Part shown: positions 18,527 through 27,752 of the stretch, in pieces
How the letters are laid out: every line of letters starts with the position of its first letter
How positions within the stretch are numbered: the stretch's first letter is position 1
DNA from: an uncultured Bacillota bacterium
Lineage (GTDB): Bacteria; Bacillota_I; Bacilli_A; RF39; UBA660
DNA length: 53,981 bases
NCBI GenBank assembly: GCA_946617625.1
Contig: CAMOKF010000005.1
Coordinates: 1-53,981, forward strand
Direction of reading: 5' to 3'
Notes under the pieces: generated by a model
The model's database searches: none
What the model was told of the DNA's origin: nothing
The model's input: only the letters and a program-made list of their open reading frames with translations
Program-made: the position numbers and the translations under genes

Positions 18527-19057
18527 ATGATAGAAATTCTTATAGGAGTAGCTATAGTAATTTTATTATTTATAATAATATTTATTATATATGGCAATAG
18601 ATTTAATTTTGCTATTATTAAAATAAATGAGGCTGAAAGTAATTTAGATGTTCTTTTAAATAGGAAATTAGATTTACTAGAAAGAACTATACCTGTAATT
18701 AAAAAAGAACTAAAGTTAGAAGAATTTATGCCAGAATTAAATGGTATAAATGAAGCTAATTTAAATCATTTTCAGTTAAATGAAATATTAAAGAATGAAT
18801 ATGATGAATTATTTAAAACTTTAGATGAAAATGAGAAACTATTTAAGAGTGAATCTTTAAACAGAATTCTAAGAGATTTAAATGATAACGAAGAAGCTAT
18901 AATTGGTTCTATAAAATTTTATAATGATAATGTTGTAATTTTTAATCATTTAGTTTCATCTTTTCCATCAAAAATAGTTGCTTTATTTAAGCGTTATAAA
19001 AGAAAAGACTTTTATAATGATGAAAATAAAGAAATGTATGAAATATTAGCTGATTAG
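18527..19057 (+). CDS. LemA-like membrane protein
   Basis: Single N-terminal TM; INEAESNLDVLLNRKLDLLERTIPVIK and FYNDNVVIFNHLVSSFPSKIVALF. Confidence 0.75.
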   Translation: MIEILIGVAIVILLFIIIFIIYGNRFNFAIIKINEAESNLDVLLNRKLDLLERTIPVIKKELKLEEFMPELNGINEANLNHFQLNEILKNEYDELFKTLDENEKLFKSESLNRILRDLNDNEEAIIGSIKFYNDNVVIFNHLVSSFPSKIVALFKRYKRKDFYNDENKEMYEILAD

Positions 19058-19067
19058 AGAGGTATTT

Positions 19068-20057
19068 ATGAATTTTATAGAAAGTATTAAAGAAAGAGCT
19101 AAAAAGAATAAAAAGACAATAATATTACCTGAATATATGGATAGAAGAGTATTAGAAGCCGCATGTAAGGTAAGAGATGAAGATATTGCTAATATCATTA
19201 TAATTGGTAATGAAAATGAAATAAAAAATGGTAATTCTGATTTAAATTTTGATAATATTAGGTTTATTGATCCTAATAATTCAGAGTTAACTGAAGATCT
19301 AATTAATAAGTTAGTTGAGCTTAGAAAAGCTAAAGGTATGACTTATGAAGAAGCTAAGAAATTAATGATGAATGACTATATGTATTATGCATGTATGTTA
19401 GTTAAAGAAAATATGGCTGATGGTGTTGTATCTGGTGCTTGTCACTCTTCTGCTAATACTATTAGACCAGCTTTACAAATTATTAAGACTGCACCTGATA
19501 CTAAACTTGTATCTGCTTTCTTCTTAATGGTTGTACCAAATTGTGAATATGGTTCTAATGGTACATTTATATTTGCTGATGCTGGATTAGAGCAGAATCC
19601 TGATCCTGAAAAACTAGCTGCTATCGCAAAATCTAGTGCTGATAGTTTTGAGTTATTAGTTCAAGACGAAGCTAAAGTTGCTTTTTTATCTCATTCTACT
19701 AAAGGTAGTGCTAAACATGCAGATGTAGATAAAGTACTAGCAGCAGTTGATATAGCTAAAAGAGATTATCCTGATATGAAAGCTGATGGCGAGCTTCAAT
19801 TAGATGCTGCTATAGTACCAGAGATAGCTGCTTCTAAAGCTCCAAATAGTTCTGTTGCAGGACATGCTAATGTATTAGTATTCCCAGATTTAGATGCTGG
19901 TAATATTGGTTATAAATTAGTTCAAAGATTAGCTAAAGCAGAGGCTTATGGACCTATCTGTCAAGGTATTGCTAAACCTATTAATGATTTATCTAGAGGA
20001 TGCAATGTAGATGATATAGTAGGTGTAGTTGCAATTACTGCAGTACAAGCAAATTAA
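19068..20057 (+). CDS. pta: Phosphate acetyltransferase
   Basis: ILPEYMDRRVLEAA, MADGVVSGACHSSANTIRPALQIIKT, LSHSTKGSAKHADVDKV, DGELQLDAAIVPEIA, NVLVFPDLDAGNIGYKLVQRLA. Confidence 0.96.
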   Translation: MNFIESIKERAKKNKKTIILPEYMDRRVLEAACKVRDEDIANIIIIGNENEIKNGNSDLNFDNIRFIDPNNSELTEDLINKLVELRKAKGMTYEEAKKLMMNDYMYYACMLVKENMADGVVSGACHSSANTIRPALQIIKTAPDTKLVSAFFLMVVPNCEYGSNGTFIFADAGLEQNPDPEKLAAIAKSSADSFELLVQDEAKVAFLSHSTKGSAKHADVDKVLAAVDIAKRDYPDMKADGELQLDAAIVPEIAASKAPNSSVAGHANVLVFPDLDAGNIGYKLVQRLAKAEAYGPICQGIAKPINDLSRGCNVDDIVGVVAITAVQAN

Positions 20058-20085
20058 AAAAACTCTTTTAAAGAGTTTTTTTTTT
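20056..20085 (+). terminator. Intrinsic terminator of pta
   Basis: aaactcttt/aaagagttt followed by a long T-run. Confidence 0.8.
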
Positions 20086-20142
20086 GACTTTTTATACTTG
20101 TTATGCTATAATATCTCCAAGTTTTTTCAAGTGGGGGTTATT

Positions 20143-20466
20143 ATGAAAAATTTTAAAATTAATAAAGAAGATTTATTATATTGTATGAAGATATTATCTA
20201 TTGGAGGTGCTATTTCATTTGCATTAGTAGGATCTTTTTCTGGTGGCTATTATTATAGAAAAGCGCAAGAAGAATATTTAGAGAGTCAAAAATTATCTTA
20301 TAGTAAAAGTAACCATGATGATATTTCTCTTCCTGCATATTTTTACGAAGAACATAATTATAATAATGATGAATGGATAAAGTCAGGTATAACTAAACAG
20401 TATAATGAAATTCCTAAAAATACTGATAATAAATATTATGTTTATAAGAATACAAATTATAGATAA
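20143..20466 (+). CDS. Small single-TM protein of unknown function
   Basis: 107 aa from ATG at 20143 after GTGGGGG; MKNFKINKEDLLYCMKILSIGGAISFALVGSFSGGYYYRKAQEEY. ORF track start at 20029 runs back through pta and its terminator. Confidence 0.7.
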   Translation: MKNFKINKEDLLYCMKILSIGGAISFALVGSFSGGYYYRKAQEEYLESQKLSYSKSNHDDISLPAYFYEEHNYNNDEWIKSGITKQYNEIPKNTDNKYYVYKNTNYR

Positions 20467-20471
20467 GTATA

Positions 20472-20504
20472 AAAAAGTTTCCACAAATTCTGTGGAAACT
20501 TTTT
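20472..20504. terminator. Bidirectional intrinsic terminator between convergent genes
   Basis: AAAAAGTTTCCACA-AATTC-TGTGGAAACTTTTT, 14-bp perfect arms. Confidence 0.85.
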
Positions 20505-21270
20505 ATATTATATGAAGAAGTGCATGAAAGATAAAATCTAATAACATTGGTATTCCTATTCCTAGAGTTATTATTAGTTTTGTTTTATCTTTTAGTTTTC
20601 TATTAAGTTTAACTATTAATGGTTGAACTGTATATAACAAGAATGTTCCACCTATAGCAAAGTTTCTACTAGCATCCCAATTCACTCTAGCATTAATATT
20701 TAGAAAGTCATATGTGTAATCCCATAGTAATTTATTTGTATATTTATCAATTACATAGTGTGATACATATTCTATTAACGTAGTTATAATCCAAATAGCT
20801 AAGAAAACTAAGAAGATTGTTAAATCTGTTTCTTTTAGATCTTTATTATTTGACTTCTTTATAATTATATTTGCTAGTAAAATAGTTATTATGTTAGCTA
20901 GTAAGAGACCTATTCCATAACCTTGTAAGAATACATCTACGCTATATATCTTTGGAGTAGTATATTCTATAAAAGTTATATATGAAAATGTTGTTATTAT
21001 TGCAACTGATAGAGATAAAAATAAAGGGTTATCTGCTTTATGTTTTTTATTCATCAATTTTTTTAAGAGAATTATTAGTATCAACATACCAAATCCATAA
21101 ATTGGTAAGAATGGCCCTAACAATACTCCTCTATTAGTGAATTTATATGGAGGTACTACAAACCACATCCATAATACTTCGTATAACCAACCAATTAAAC
21201 AGTAAATGGTAAAAATTATATAGTATTCTGAGAATATTTTTGATATCTTTTTCATTTTTCTATTCTCCAA
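20503..21270 (-). CDS. Polytopic membrane protein, putative ABC_trans_CmpB/DUF1113-like
   Basis: Multi-TM; IGWLYEVLWMWF...FTNRGVLLGPFLPIYGFGML...LLWDYTYDFLNINARVNW. Confidence 0.75.
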   Translation of the reverse strand: MENRKMKKISKIFSEYYIIFTIYCLIGWLYEVLWMWFVVPPYKFTNRGVLLGPFLPIYGFGMLILIILLKKLMNKKHKADNPLFLSLSVAIITTFSYITFIEYTTPKIYSVDVFLQGYGIGLLLANIITILLANIIIKKSNNKDLKETDLTIFLVFLAIWIITTLIEYVSHYVIDKYTNKLLWDYTYDFLNINARVNWDASRNFAIGGTFLLYTVQPLIVKLNRKLKDKTKLIITLGIGIPMLLDFIFHALLHII

Positions 21271-21917
21271 TCTATTTCTTTTATATTATTTTTTCTTAAG
21301 AATTCATTAGTTTTAGAAAATGGTTTACTTCCGAAGAAACCGTTTCTTGCTGAAAATGGAGATGGATGAGCTGATTCTATAATTAAATGTTTAGGGTTTG
21401 TTATTAATTCTTTTTTACTTCTAGCAAAAGCTCCCCACAGTATGAATACTACTGGTTCTTTTTTTTCATTAATCTTTTTAATAACATTGTCTGTAAAAGT
21501 TTCCCATCCTATATTTTTATGTGATGCTGGTGAGTGTTCTTCTACAGTTAATACAGAATTTAACAATAATACACCTTCATTAGCCCATGGTTTTAATGAG
21601 TTAGCTTCAGGAAATGGTATTCCCAAATCACTTTCTAGTTCCTTAAAAATGTTTTGTAAAGATGGTGGTTTCAGTACAGAATTACTAACTGAAAACGATA
21701 ATCCTTCTGCCTGATTTGGTCCATGATATGGATCTTGTCCTATTATTACTACCTTAATATTATCAAATGAAGTATACCTAAAAGCATTAAATATTTCATT
21801 CTTTTTTGGGTAAATTGTCTTATTTTTATACTCTTTATTTAAAAAATCTATCATTTTTAAAAAGTATTCTTTTTTATATTCTTCACTTAATAAACTATCC
21901 CAATTATTTCCAATCAT
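21252..21917 (-). CDS. ung: Uracil-DNA glycosylase (family 1)
   Basis: VIIGQDPYHGPNQAEGLSFSV, LLLNSVLTVEEHSPASHKNIGWE, HPSPFSARNGFFGSKPFSKTN. Confidence 0.97.
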   Translation of the reverse strand: MIGNNWDSLLSEEYKKEYFLKMIDFLNKEYKNKTIYPKKNEIFNAFRYTSFDNIKVVIIGQDPYHGPNQAEGLSFSVSNSVLKPPSLQNIFKELESDLGIPFPEANSLKPWANEGVLLLNSVLTVEEHSPASHKNIGWETFTDNVIKKINEKKEPVVFILWGAFARSKKELITNPKHLIIESAHPSPFSARNGFFGSKPFSKTNEFLRKNNIKEIDWRIEK

Positions 21918-21925
21918 ATACTCTC

Positions 21926-22381
21926 CTATTTATGATAATTTTCATTATTTATTATTTTAAATGCTCTATATATTTGCTCTAGTAATATTACTCTAAATAG
22001 TTGATGTGGAAAAGTCATTTTAGAAAAAGATAATTTGTAATTAGATATTCTTTTTACTTGATCATCTAATCCATAACTTCCACCTATTATAAATGTAATA
22101 TTACTATTCTCGATAAGTATGTTGTCTATTTTTTTTGAAAAGTCCTCACTAGTTAGTTGTTGACCATCTATCTCTAAAGTGATTATGTAATCTTTATTGT
22201 TTATATTTTTAAGTATCTTATCTGCTTCTAACTTTAGAGCTTTTTCTTTTTCTACTAATCCTTCATCTTTTACTTCGATTAATTCAATATTTGCATATTT
22301 ACTTAACCTTTTTTTATATTCTTCTATAGCATCTTTTAAATATTTTTCTTTTAGTGATCCCACTGTAATTATTTTTATCAT
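21926..22381 (-). CDS. rlmH: 23S rRNA (pseudouridine1915-N3)-methyltransferase
   Basis: MIKIITVGSLKEKYLKDAIEEYKKRLSKYANIELIEVKDE...FIIGGSYGLDDQV...SKMTFPHQLFRVILLEQIYRAFKIINNENYHK. Confidence 0.96.
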   Translation of the reverse strand: MIKIITVGSLKEKYLKDAIEEYKKRLSKYANIELIEVKDEGLVEKEKALKLEADKILKNINNKDYIITLEIDGQQLTSEDFSKKIDNILIENSNITFIIGGSYGLDDQVKRISNYKLSFSKMTFPHQLFRVILLEQIYRAFKIINNENYHK

Positions 22382-22382
22382 T

Positions 22383-23138
22383 TTATACCTCTATTACTTC
22401 ACTTGATTCATATTGCCTTGCTGCTATAATATGTATTTTTTCATCTGGTATTTGTTCTCTTACTGTTTTTAGTGCTAATTCTTCTGTATTATTAGTTTCA
22501 CTTAAATGTGCTAATACTATGTTTTTTGTGTTACTACCTATAATCTTTTTTAGATAATTAGCTGTTGTCTTATTAGATAAATGCCCTTTATCGCTGATAA
22601 CTCTTTCTTTAAGAAATCTAGGATAAGGTCCATCCATTAACATTACTTCATCATGATTACTTTCTATTACATAGCAATCTAGTTCTACCATTTTGGATAG
22701 ATATTTTCTATTTATATATCCTGTATCTGTTACATAACACATCTTCTTATCACAATCAGATATGATAAATCCTACACTTGATGGAGCATCATGAGAAGTA
22801 TGTATTAGTTCTATATTTAATTCATTTATCTTGAAATTATCATCGATAAATATACATCTTTCTATTGGAATATATTCTTTTAAACTGTCATACATCTTCT
22901 TAGGTATGTATGCATTTAATTGTGTTTTTTTGATTATACTTGATAATCCACTTATATGGTCTTTATGACAATGGGTAATTAATATTGCATTAAATTGGTC
23001 AAAAGAAAGGGAATACTCTTCTAACTTTCTTTTTAAAGTGATAAAAGATATTCCCGCATCAATAATTATATTTGTATTATTATTTAAAACTATGGCGCAA
23101 TTTCCTTTTGAACCACTTGATATCATTTGTACTTTCAT
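22383..23138 (-). CDS. walJ: MBL-fold hydrolase, WalJ/YycJ-like
   Basis: SSGSKGNCAIVLNNNTNIIIDAGIS, THCHKDHISG, HTSHDAPSSVGFII, YVTDTGYI, LSNKTTANYLKKI; next to rlmH. Confidence 0.9.
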   Translation of the reverse strand: MKVQMISSGSKGNCAIVLNNNTNIIIDAGISFITLKRKLEEYSLSFDQFNAILITHCHKDHISGLSSIIKKTQLNAYIPKKMYDSLKEYIPIERCIFIDDNFKINELNIELIHTSHDAPSSVGFIISDCDKKMCYVTDTGYINRKYLSKMVELDCYVIESNHDEVMLMDGPYPRFLKERVISDKGHLSNKTTANYLKKIIGSNTKNIVLAHLSETNNTEELALKTVREQIPDEKIHIIAARQYESSEVIEV

Positions 23139-23139
23139 A

Positions 23140-24633
23140 TTAATAGAATGCCATAGCGTTTAACGCTGTTCCTCCACGATATGGATAGCCAGTCCATACA
23201 CCAAAGTGTAAGTGTACTCCTGTTGCAAATCCTGTTTGTCCCATTCCACCAATTACTTGACCTTTTCTAACTCTATCACCAACATTAACATATCTACATC
23301 CGTTACATAAATGTGCGTACATAGTGAAATATCCATTATCATGTTGAATAGTAATGAATTGACCATTATCATATTTATATCCAGATTGTACAACTACACC
23401 AGATTCTGCAGCAAATATATTAGAACCATATCCACATCCAGCTATATCTGTACCATCATGTAGAGTTCCCCAACGCCATCCGAAACCACTAGATATTGTT
23501 GAACATGTTGCTGGCCATCCAAATATTCCTTTAGTAGGGATAACTGATCCATAGCCTCCACCATAATATCCAGAACTTATTTGTTTTGTTCCTTTTACAA
23601 TTACTTCTTCTACTGGTGCTTTTAATTGTTCTGTATCTACCGGTACTACTGATGTTGTTTGTCCATTTATTATTTGTAATTTTTGTGTAACTCTATTTAA
23701 TCCTTTTACTCCAGCTTGTTTTACCTCAGAATAAGTAGTGTACTCATTAGGATCTTCCTCTGTTCTAGTTGTATAGTTTTGCTCTTCATCTTTTACAATA
23801 TGATCCCATTCTACTACGTTTACTTGGGGCTTTAATAAACCAATTGTTACAACTTGACCTGTATATAATAAACTACTTGTACTTATTAAATCCGGATTAG
23901 CAATCAAAAACTCTTCTGTTGATATTTTGTTATTAAAAGCTATATCATCAATTGTATCTCCATCTTTTACTGTATAAGTTTGTTGTGGTTTTGTTGTTCC
24001 AAAAAGTAAATATTGACTCAATGTACTTTTATCCATATAAATGGTTTTATTAATTGGAATATGATCTTTCTTTATAGTTATTTTATTTTCTATATAAATG
24101 TTTTCTATTATTGTTCCTGTATCTTTTATTTCTTTTTGAGTATTATTTGCAAATGCTTCATAATCTTTCTCATCAATAAAAGCTTTTACAGTATTATCTA
24201 TTGCTTCTGTAAATATCTTTTTATCAATTACATAAATATATTGATTTTTACCTTTTACTGTTTTTCCATTTGAATCTGTTGTATCTATTCCTTTTATTTT
24301 TACTTGATATCCATCTATTGTAAATGGTGAGATATCTTTAATCTTTTCATAGATTTCTTTTATTGTAGATACATCATCATAGTATGTTACTTCTTTTACT
24401 ATGTCCAAATCAGTAGGAGCATAGACTTTATTTACATTATATTTTTCCTTTACCTCTGCTTGCTTTTTATCAATATATTTTTCTAATTTTTGTTTTGATG
24501 TTATTAATCCTAAGGACTCTCCTTTTAGATAAACTCTATATACTGTTTTGGGAGTAGATAGTAATTTAGAGAATCCTACTGTAAACATAATACATATTAT
24601 TAGTAATAATATCACTTTATTTTTTCTAGCCAC
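23140..24633 (-). CDS. Secreted M23 metallopeptidase with LysM and G5-like domains
   Basis: Signal anchor; LysM QQTYTVKDGDTIDDIAFNNKISTEEFLIANPDL; G5-like DHIVKDEEQNYTTRTEEDPNEYTTYSEVKQAGVKGLNRVTQKLQIINGQ; M23 GFGWRWGTLHDGTDIAG...MYAHL...GVHLHFGVW. Confidence 0.92.
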   Translation of the reverse strand: MARKNKVILLLIICIMFTVGFSKLLSTPKTVYRVYLKGESLGLITSKQKLEKYIDKKQAEVKEKYNVNKVYAPTDLDIVKEVTYYDDVSTIKEIYEKIKDISPFTIDGYQVKIKGIDTTDSNGKTVKGKNQYIYVIDKKIFTEAIDNTVKAFIDEKDYEAFANNTQKEIKDTGTIIENIYIENKITIKKDHIPINKTIYMDKSTLSQYLLFGTTKPQQTYTVKDGDTIDDIAFNNKISTEEFLIANPDLISTSSLLYTGQVVTIGLLKPQVNVVEWDHIVKDEEQNYTTRTEEDPNEYTTYSEVKQAGVKGLNRVTQKLQIINGQTTSVVPVDTEQLKAPVEEVIVKGTKQISSGYYGGGYGSVIPTKGIFGWPATCSTISSGFGWRWGTLHDGTDIAGCGYGSNIFAAESGVVVQSGYKYDNGQFITIQHDNGYFTMYAHLCNGCRYVNVGDRVRKGQVIGGMGQTGFATGVHLHFGVWTGYPYRGGTALNAMAFY

Positions 24634-25987
24634 TTTGTTCCTCCACTTTTTCTCTATCTTGTTTTAAATTAACGAAGGTAGATGTATTCTTTTTAAATAA
24701 TAATTCTACTGTTGCTGTTGGTCCATTACGATGTTTTCCTATTATTAATTCACTTATACTTGTATTATCTTCAGTTCTTGCCTCTTTATTATAATAGTCA
24801 TCTCTATATAAGAATGCTACTATATCAGCATCTTGTTCAATTGATCCTGATTCACGCAAATCACTCATTAACGGTCTTTTATCTTCTCTTCCTTCTACAC
24901 TACGTGATAGTTGAGATAATGCTATTACTGGAACATTTAATTCCATTGCTAATGTTTTTAAACTTCTTGATATGTCTGATACTTCTTGTTGTCTATTTGC
25001 TCCATAATTTTTACCACCTGATATTAACTGCAGATAATCTATTACTACTAAAGCAAGGCCTTTTTCACTACTTGCTAGCCTTCTACATTTTGCTCTAATT
25101 TCTCCAATTGTAATTCCTGGTGTATCATCCATTACCATATTTGTTCCAGATAATTGTGAACATGCTTCATTTATTCTTTTCCAATCATTGTTCATTAAAT
25201 TACCAGTTCTTAATTTAAATCCTTCTAATTGTCCTAATGATGAAATTATACGCATTGCTAATTGCTCTGCACTCATTTCTAAGTTAAATAGCGCTACTGC
25301 TTTATTTTGCGTCATAGCTACATGAGTTGCTAAGTTAAGTGCAAATGCTGTTTTTCCCATAGCAGGTCTTGCTGCTATAATTATAAATTCATTTGGATGT
25401 AATCCTGTAGTTAGTTTATCAAAATCATACCATCCTGTTGCTAATCCTGTTATTTCTCCTTTATTTTCTGATAATCTTTCTAAATCTTGTTGAGTTTTTG
25501 ATAATACATCTTTTATATTTCTAAATTCAGTTGATTTTCTGTTTTTTACTATGTTTAATATCTTTTTTTCTGAATTATCTAATATTTCATTTACTGATTC
25601 ATCTGTTTTATAACCATCTGAAGCTATTTCTGTTGCTGTTTCAATTAATCCTCGTAATAATGCTGTTTCTTCAACATTTTTTATATAGAAATCTACATTT
25701 GATGCAGTTGGAACAAAGTTTACTACTTCTGTTAGATATTCTACTCCTCCTACATCATTTAATGTATTATGATTTTTCAAATAGCTTGTCATTGTTGTAA
25801 GATCTATAGGAGTTTTTTCTTCTGATAATGCTATCATAGCACTAAATATTTTACTATTTTTTTCACTATAAAATGATTCTGGTTGTAATGCTTCACTAGC
25901 CTTTTGTAAAGCGTATTTTGATAAAAAACATGCCCCTAATACTGATTCTTCTGCTTCTAAATTGTTTGGTAAACTTCTTACTGGCAT
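24626..25987 (-). CDS. dnaB: Replicative DNA helicase
   Basis: MPVRSLPNNLEAEESVLGACF, IIAARPAMGKTAFALNLA, LFNLEMSAEQLAMRI, VVIDYLQLI, RSLKTLAMELNVPVIALSQLSRSVEGR, DLRESGSIEQDADI. Confidence 0.98.
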   Translation of the reverse strand: MPVRSLPNNLEAEESVLGACFLSKYALQKASEALQPESFYSEKNSKIFSAMIALSEEKTPIDLTTMTSYLKNHNTLNDVGGVEYLTEVVNFVPTASNVDFYIKNVEETALLRGLIETATEIASDGYKTDESVNEILDNSEKKILNIVKNRKSTEFRNIKDVLSKTQQDLERLSENKGEITGLATGWYDFDKLTTGLHPNEFIIIAARPAMGKTAFALNLATHVAMTQNKAVALFNLEMSAEQLAMRIISSLGQLEGFKLRTGNLMNNDWKRINEACSQLSGTNMVMDDTPGITIGEIRAKCRRLASSEKGLALVVIDYLQLISGGKNYGANRQQEVSDISRSLKTLAMELNVPVIALSQLSRSVEGREDKRPLMSDLRESGSIEQDADIVAFLYRDDYYNKEARTEDNTSISELIIGKHRNGPTATVELLFKKNTSTFVNLKQDREKVEEQSG

Positions 25988-26001
25988 ATTAATCTACTCC
26001 T

Positions 26002-26442
26002 TTACTTAATTACATGAACTTTTACTACCCCTACTATTCCTGGATATAAGTTTATATCTATATTATGAAATCCTAATGTAGATATTGAATTCTTTATATC
26101 TATCTGACTTTTATCAATCTTATATCCTTTTTTTGATAATTCATCTTTTATTTGCTTAACACTTATGCTTCCAAATACCTTGTCTCCTTCTCCTGTCTTT
26201 ACTTTGAATTCGAGTACAATATTTTGAAGTTCTTTCTTTAATATTTCAGCATTTTTCTTATTTTCTAAATCTTCTGCTTCTTTTTTATTTCTTTCTTTTT
26301 CTAGCTTTTGCAAGTTTTCTTTATTCTTAATTACGGCATATCCATTTTTTATTAGATAATTTTGAGCATATCCGTCTTTAACATTTTTAACTTGTCCTTT
26401 TTTACCTTGTCCTTTCAAGTCTTTTATAAATATTACTTCCAT
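26002..26442 (-). CDS. rplI: 50S ribosomal protein L9
   Basis: MEVIFIKDLKGQGKKGQVKNVKDGYAQNYLIKNGYAV...GEGDKVFGSISVKQI. Confidence 0.97.
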   Translation of the reverse strand: MEVIFIKDLKGQGKKGQVKNVKDGYAQNYLIKNGYAVIKNKENLQKLEKERNKKEAEDLENKKNAEILKKELQNIVLEFKVKTGEGDKVFGSISVKQIKDELSKKGYKIDKSQIDIKNSISTLGFHNIDINLYPGIVGVVKVHVIK

Positions 26443-27429
26443 TTATTCCGAATCCTCCTTTATTACTTCTATTAGTTGCTGTTCTACTTTACTAATAGTT
26501 GTATTTTCAAATCTGGCTGCACCATTATATGTGCCTCCTCCTCCACCTAATTTAGATAAAATTTTATTAATATCATAATTACCTAAGCTTCTGGCACTAA
26601 TACCTATTACATCTTTTCCTATCTTACCTATTACAAAAGATGCTTCTATATTGTTAAAAAATAATAATGTATCTGCTGCTTTTGCTAAGTCTTCTCTTCT
26701 ATAAATTGTATATGGAGTTGCTTTTGTTAATGCTATTTTACCATTAATTGTTTGAATTCCAGTCATTAATTTTTGTCTTTCAGTATATTCATTAATATCT
26801 TGTTTTAATAAATACTGAACTTTTTTTGCACTTGCTCCTAATGAACTTAAATAGTAAGCTGCATAGAATGTTTCTGGATTTGTTTTTAATGTGAAGTTAT
26901 TTGTATCTAATACTATACCAGAAAGAAGAACAGTTGCATAATATGGTTCTATTTCTACATCATAATGTTCAATTAGTTCTGTAATCATCTCACATGTGCT
27001 TGATACTTCTGTATCATTAATCAATATACCATCTTTTATTGTAGTTTTTCCTGTATCGTGATGATCTATAATTAACTTATTCTTAAATAACTTTAATATA
27101 TCTGGGCTTTGTACTAAGTCTTTTTTATTTGTATCTAATACAATAAGCAAGTTTTTACAATCTCTTTTATTTAAATACTTATCTATATCTTCACTCTTTA
27201 TTGTATTGATGCATCCTTCTAGTTCAATTAGTACTTTTTCTACTCCCAATTCGTGAGTTTTATCATCAATTATTATATAGCAATCTTTTTTTTGTTTAGA
27301 AAGAATCATGTACATACCAATACAACTACCTAAAGCGTCTAGATCTAATTCTTTATGTGCCATAAGAAATATAGTTTTTGCATTTCTGATAGTTTTATTT
27401 AGTATTCTTCTTTGTTTAATTATCCCCAT
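26443..27429 (-). CDS. Stand-alone DHH/DHHA1 phosphoesterase in the gdpP position
   Basis: AHKELDLDALGSCIG, LIVLDTNKKDLV, LIIDHHDTG, C-terminal KLGGGGGTYNGAARF; directly upstream of rplI-dnaB; own SD AGGAGG before ATG. Confidence 0.88.
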   Translation of the reverse strand: MGIIKQRRILNKTIRNAKTIFLMAHKELDLDALGSCIGMYMILSKQKKDCYIIIDDKTHELGVEKVLIELEGCINTIKSEDIDKYLNKRDCKNLLIVLDTNKKDLVQSPDILKLFKNKLIIDHHDTGKTTIKDGILINDTEVSSTCEMITELIEHYDVEIEPYYATVLLSGIVLDTNNFTLKTNPETFYAAYYLSSLGASAKKVQYLLKQDINEYTERQKLMTGIQTINGKIALTKATPYTIYRREDLAKAADTLLFFNNIEASFVIGKIGKDVIGISARSLGNYDINKILSKLGGGGGTYNGAARFENTTISKVEQQLIEVIKEDSE

Positions 27430-27484
27430 TTTTTCCTCCTATAAATTCATTCTTATTATATAATAATTAATAGTATTTGTCTAA

Positions 27485-27512
27485 CAAAAAAACATACCTT
27501 AAATGGTATGTT
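27485..27512 (-). terminator. Intrinsic terminator of the rpsF-ssb-rpsR operon
   Basis: AACATACC-loop-GGTATGTT with A-run. Confidence 0.7.
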
Positions 27513-27516
27513 ATTA

Positions 27517-27732
27517 TTATCTTGAATATGGCATTAAAGCTATTGCTCTTGCTCTTTTTATTTCTCTAGAAATATGTCTTTGATGTAAAGCACAGTTTCC
27601 AGTTACTCTTCTTGGAACGATTTTTCCTTTTTCATTTACATATCTTCTTAAAGTTTCTGGATCTTTATAATCAACTGTTTTACCAGTACACATCATACAT
27701 ACTTTTTTCTTTCTTCTATTGAATTCTGCCAT
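27517..27732 (-). CDS. rpsR: 30S ribosomal protein S18
   Basis: [64 protein letters not shown]. Confidence 0.97.
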   Translation of the reverse strand: MAEFNRRKKKVCMMCTGKTVDYKDPETLRRYVNEKGKIVPRRVTGNCALHQRHISREIKRARAIALMPYSR

Positions 27733-27752
27733 CTGCTATCCTCCTTTTCTTT

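Noticed and set aside
24712-25098. Plus-strand 128-aa Leu/Tyr/His-rich ORF opposite dnaB (also 5312-5611, 13780-13965, 25531-25800)
   Set aside because: Codon-mirror artefacts of minus-strand genes; homopolymeric hydrophobic composition and no start signals.
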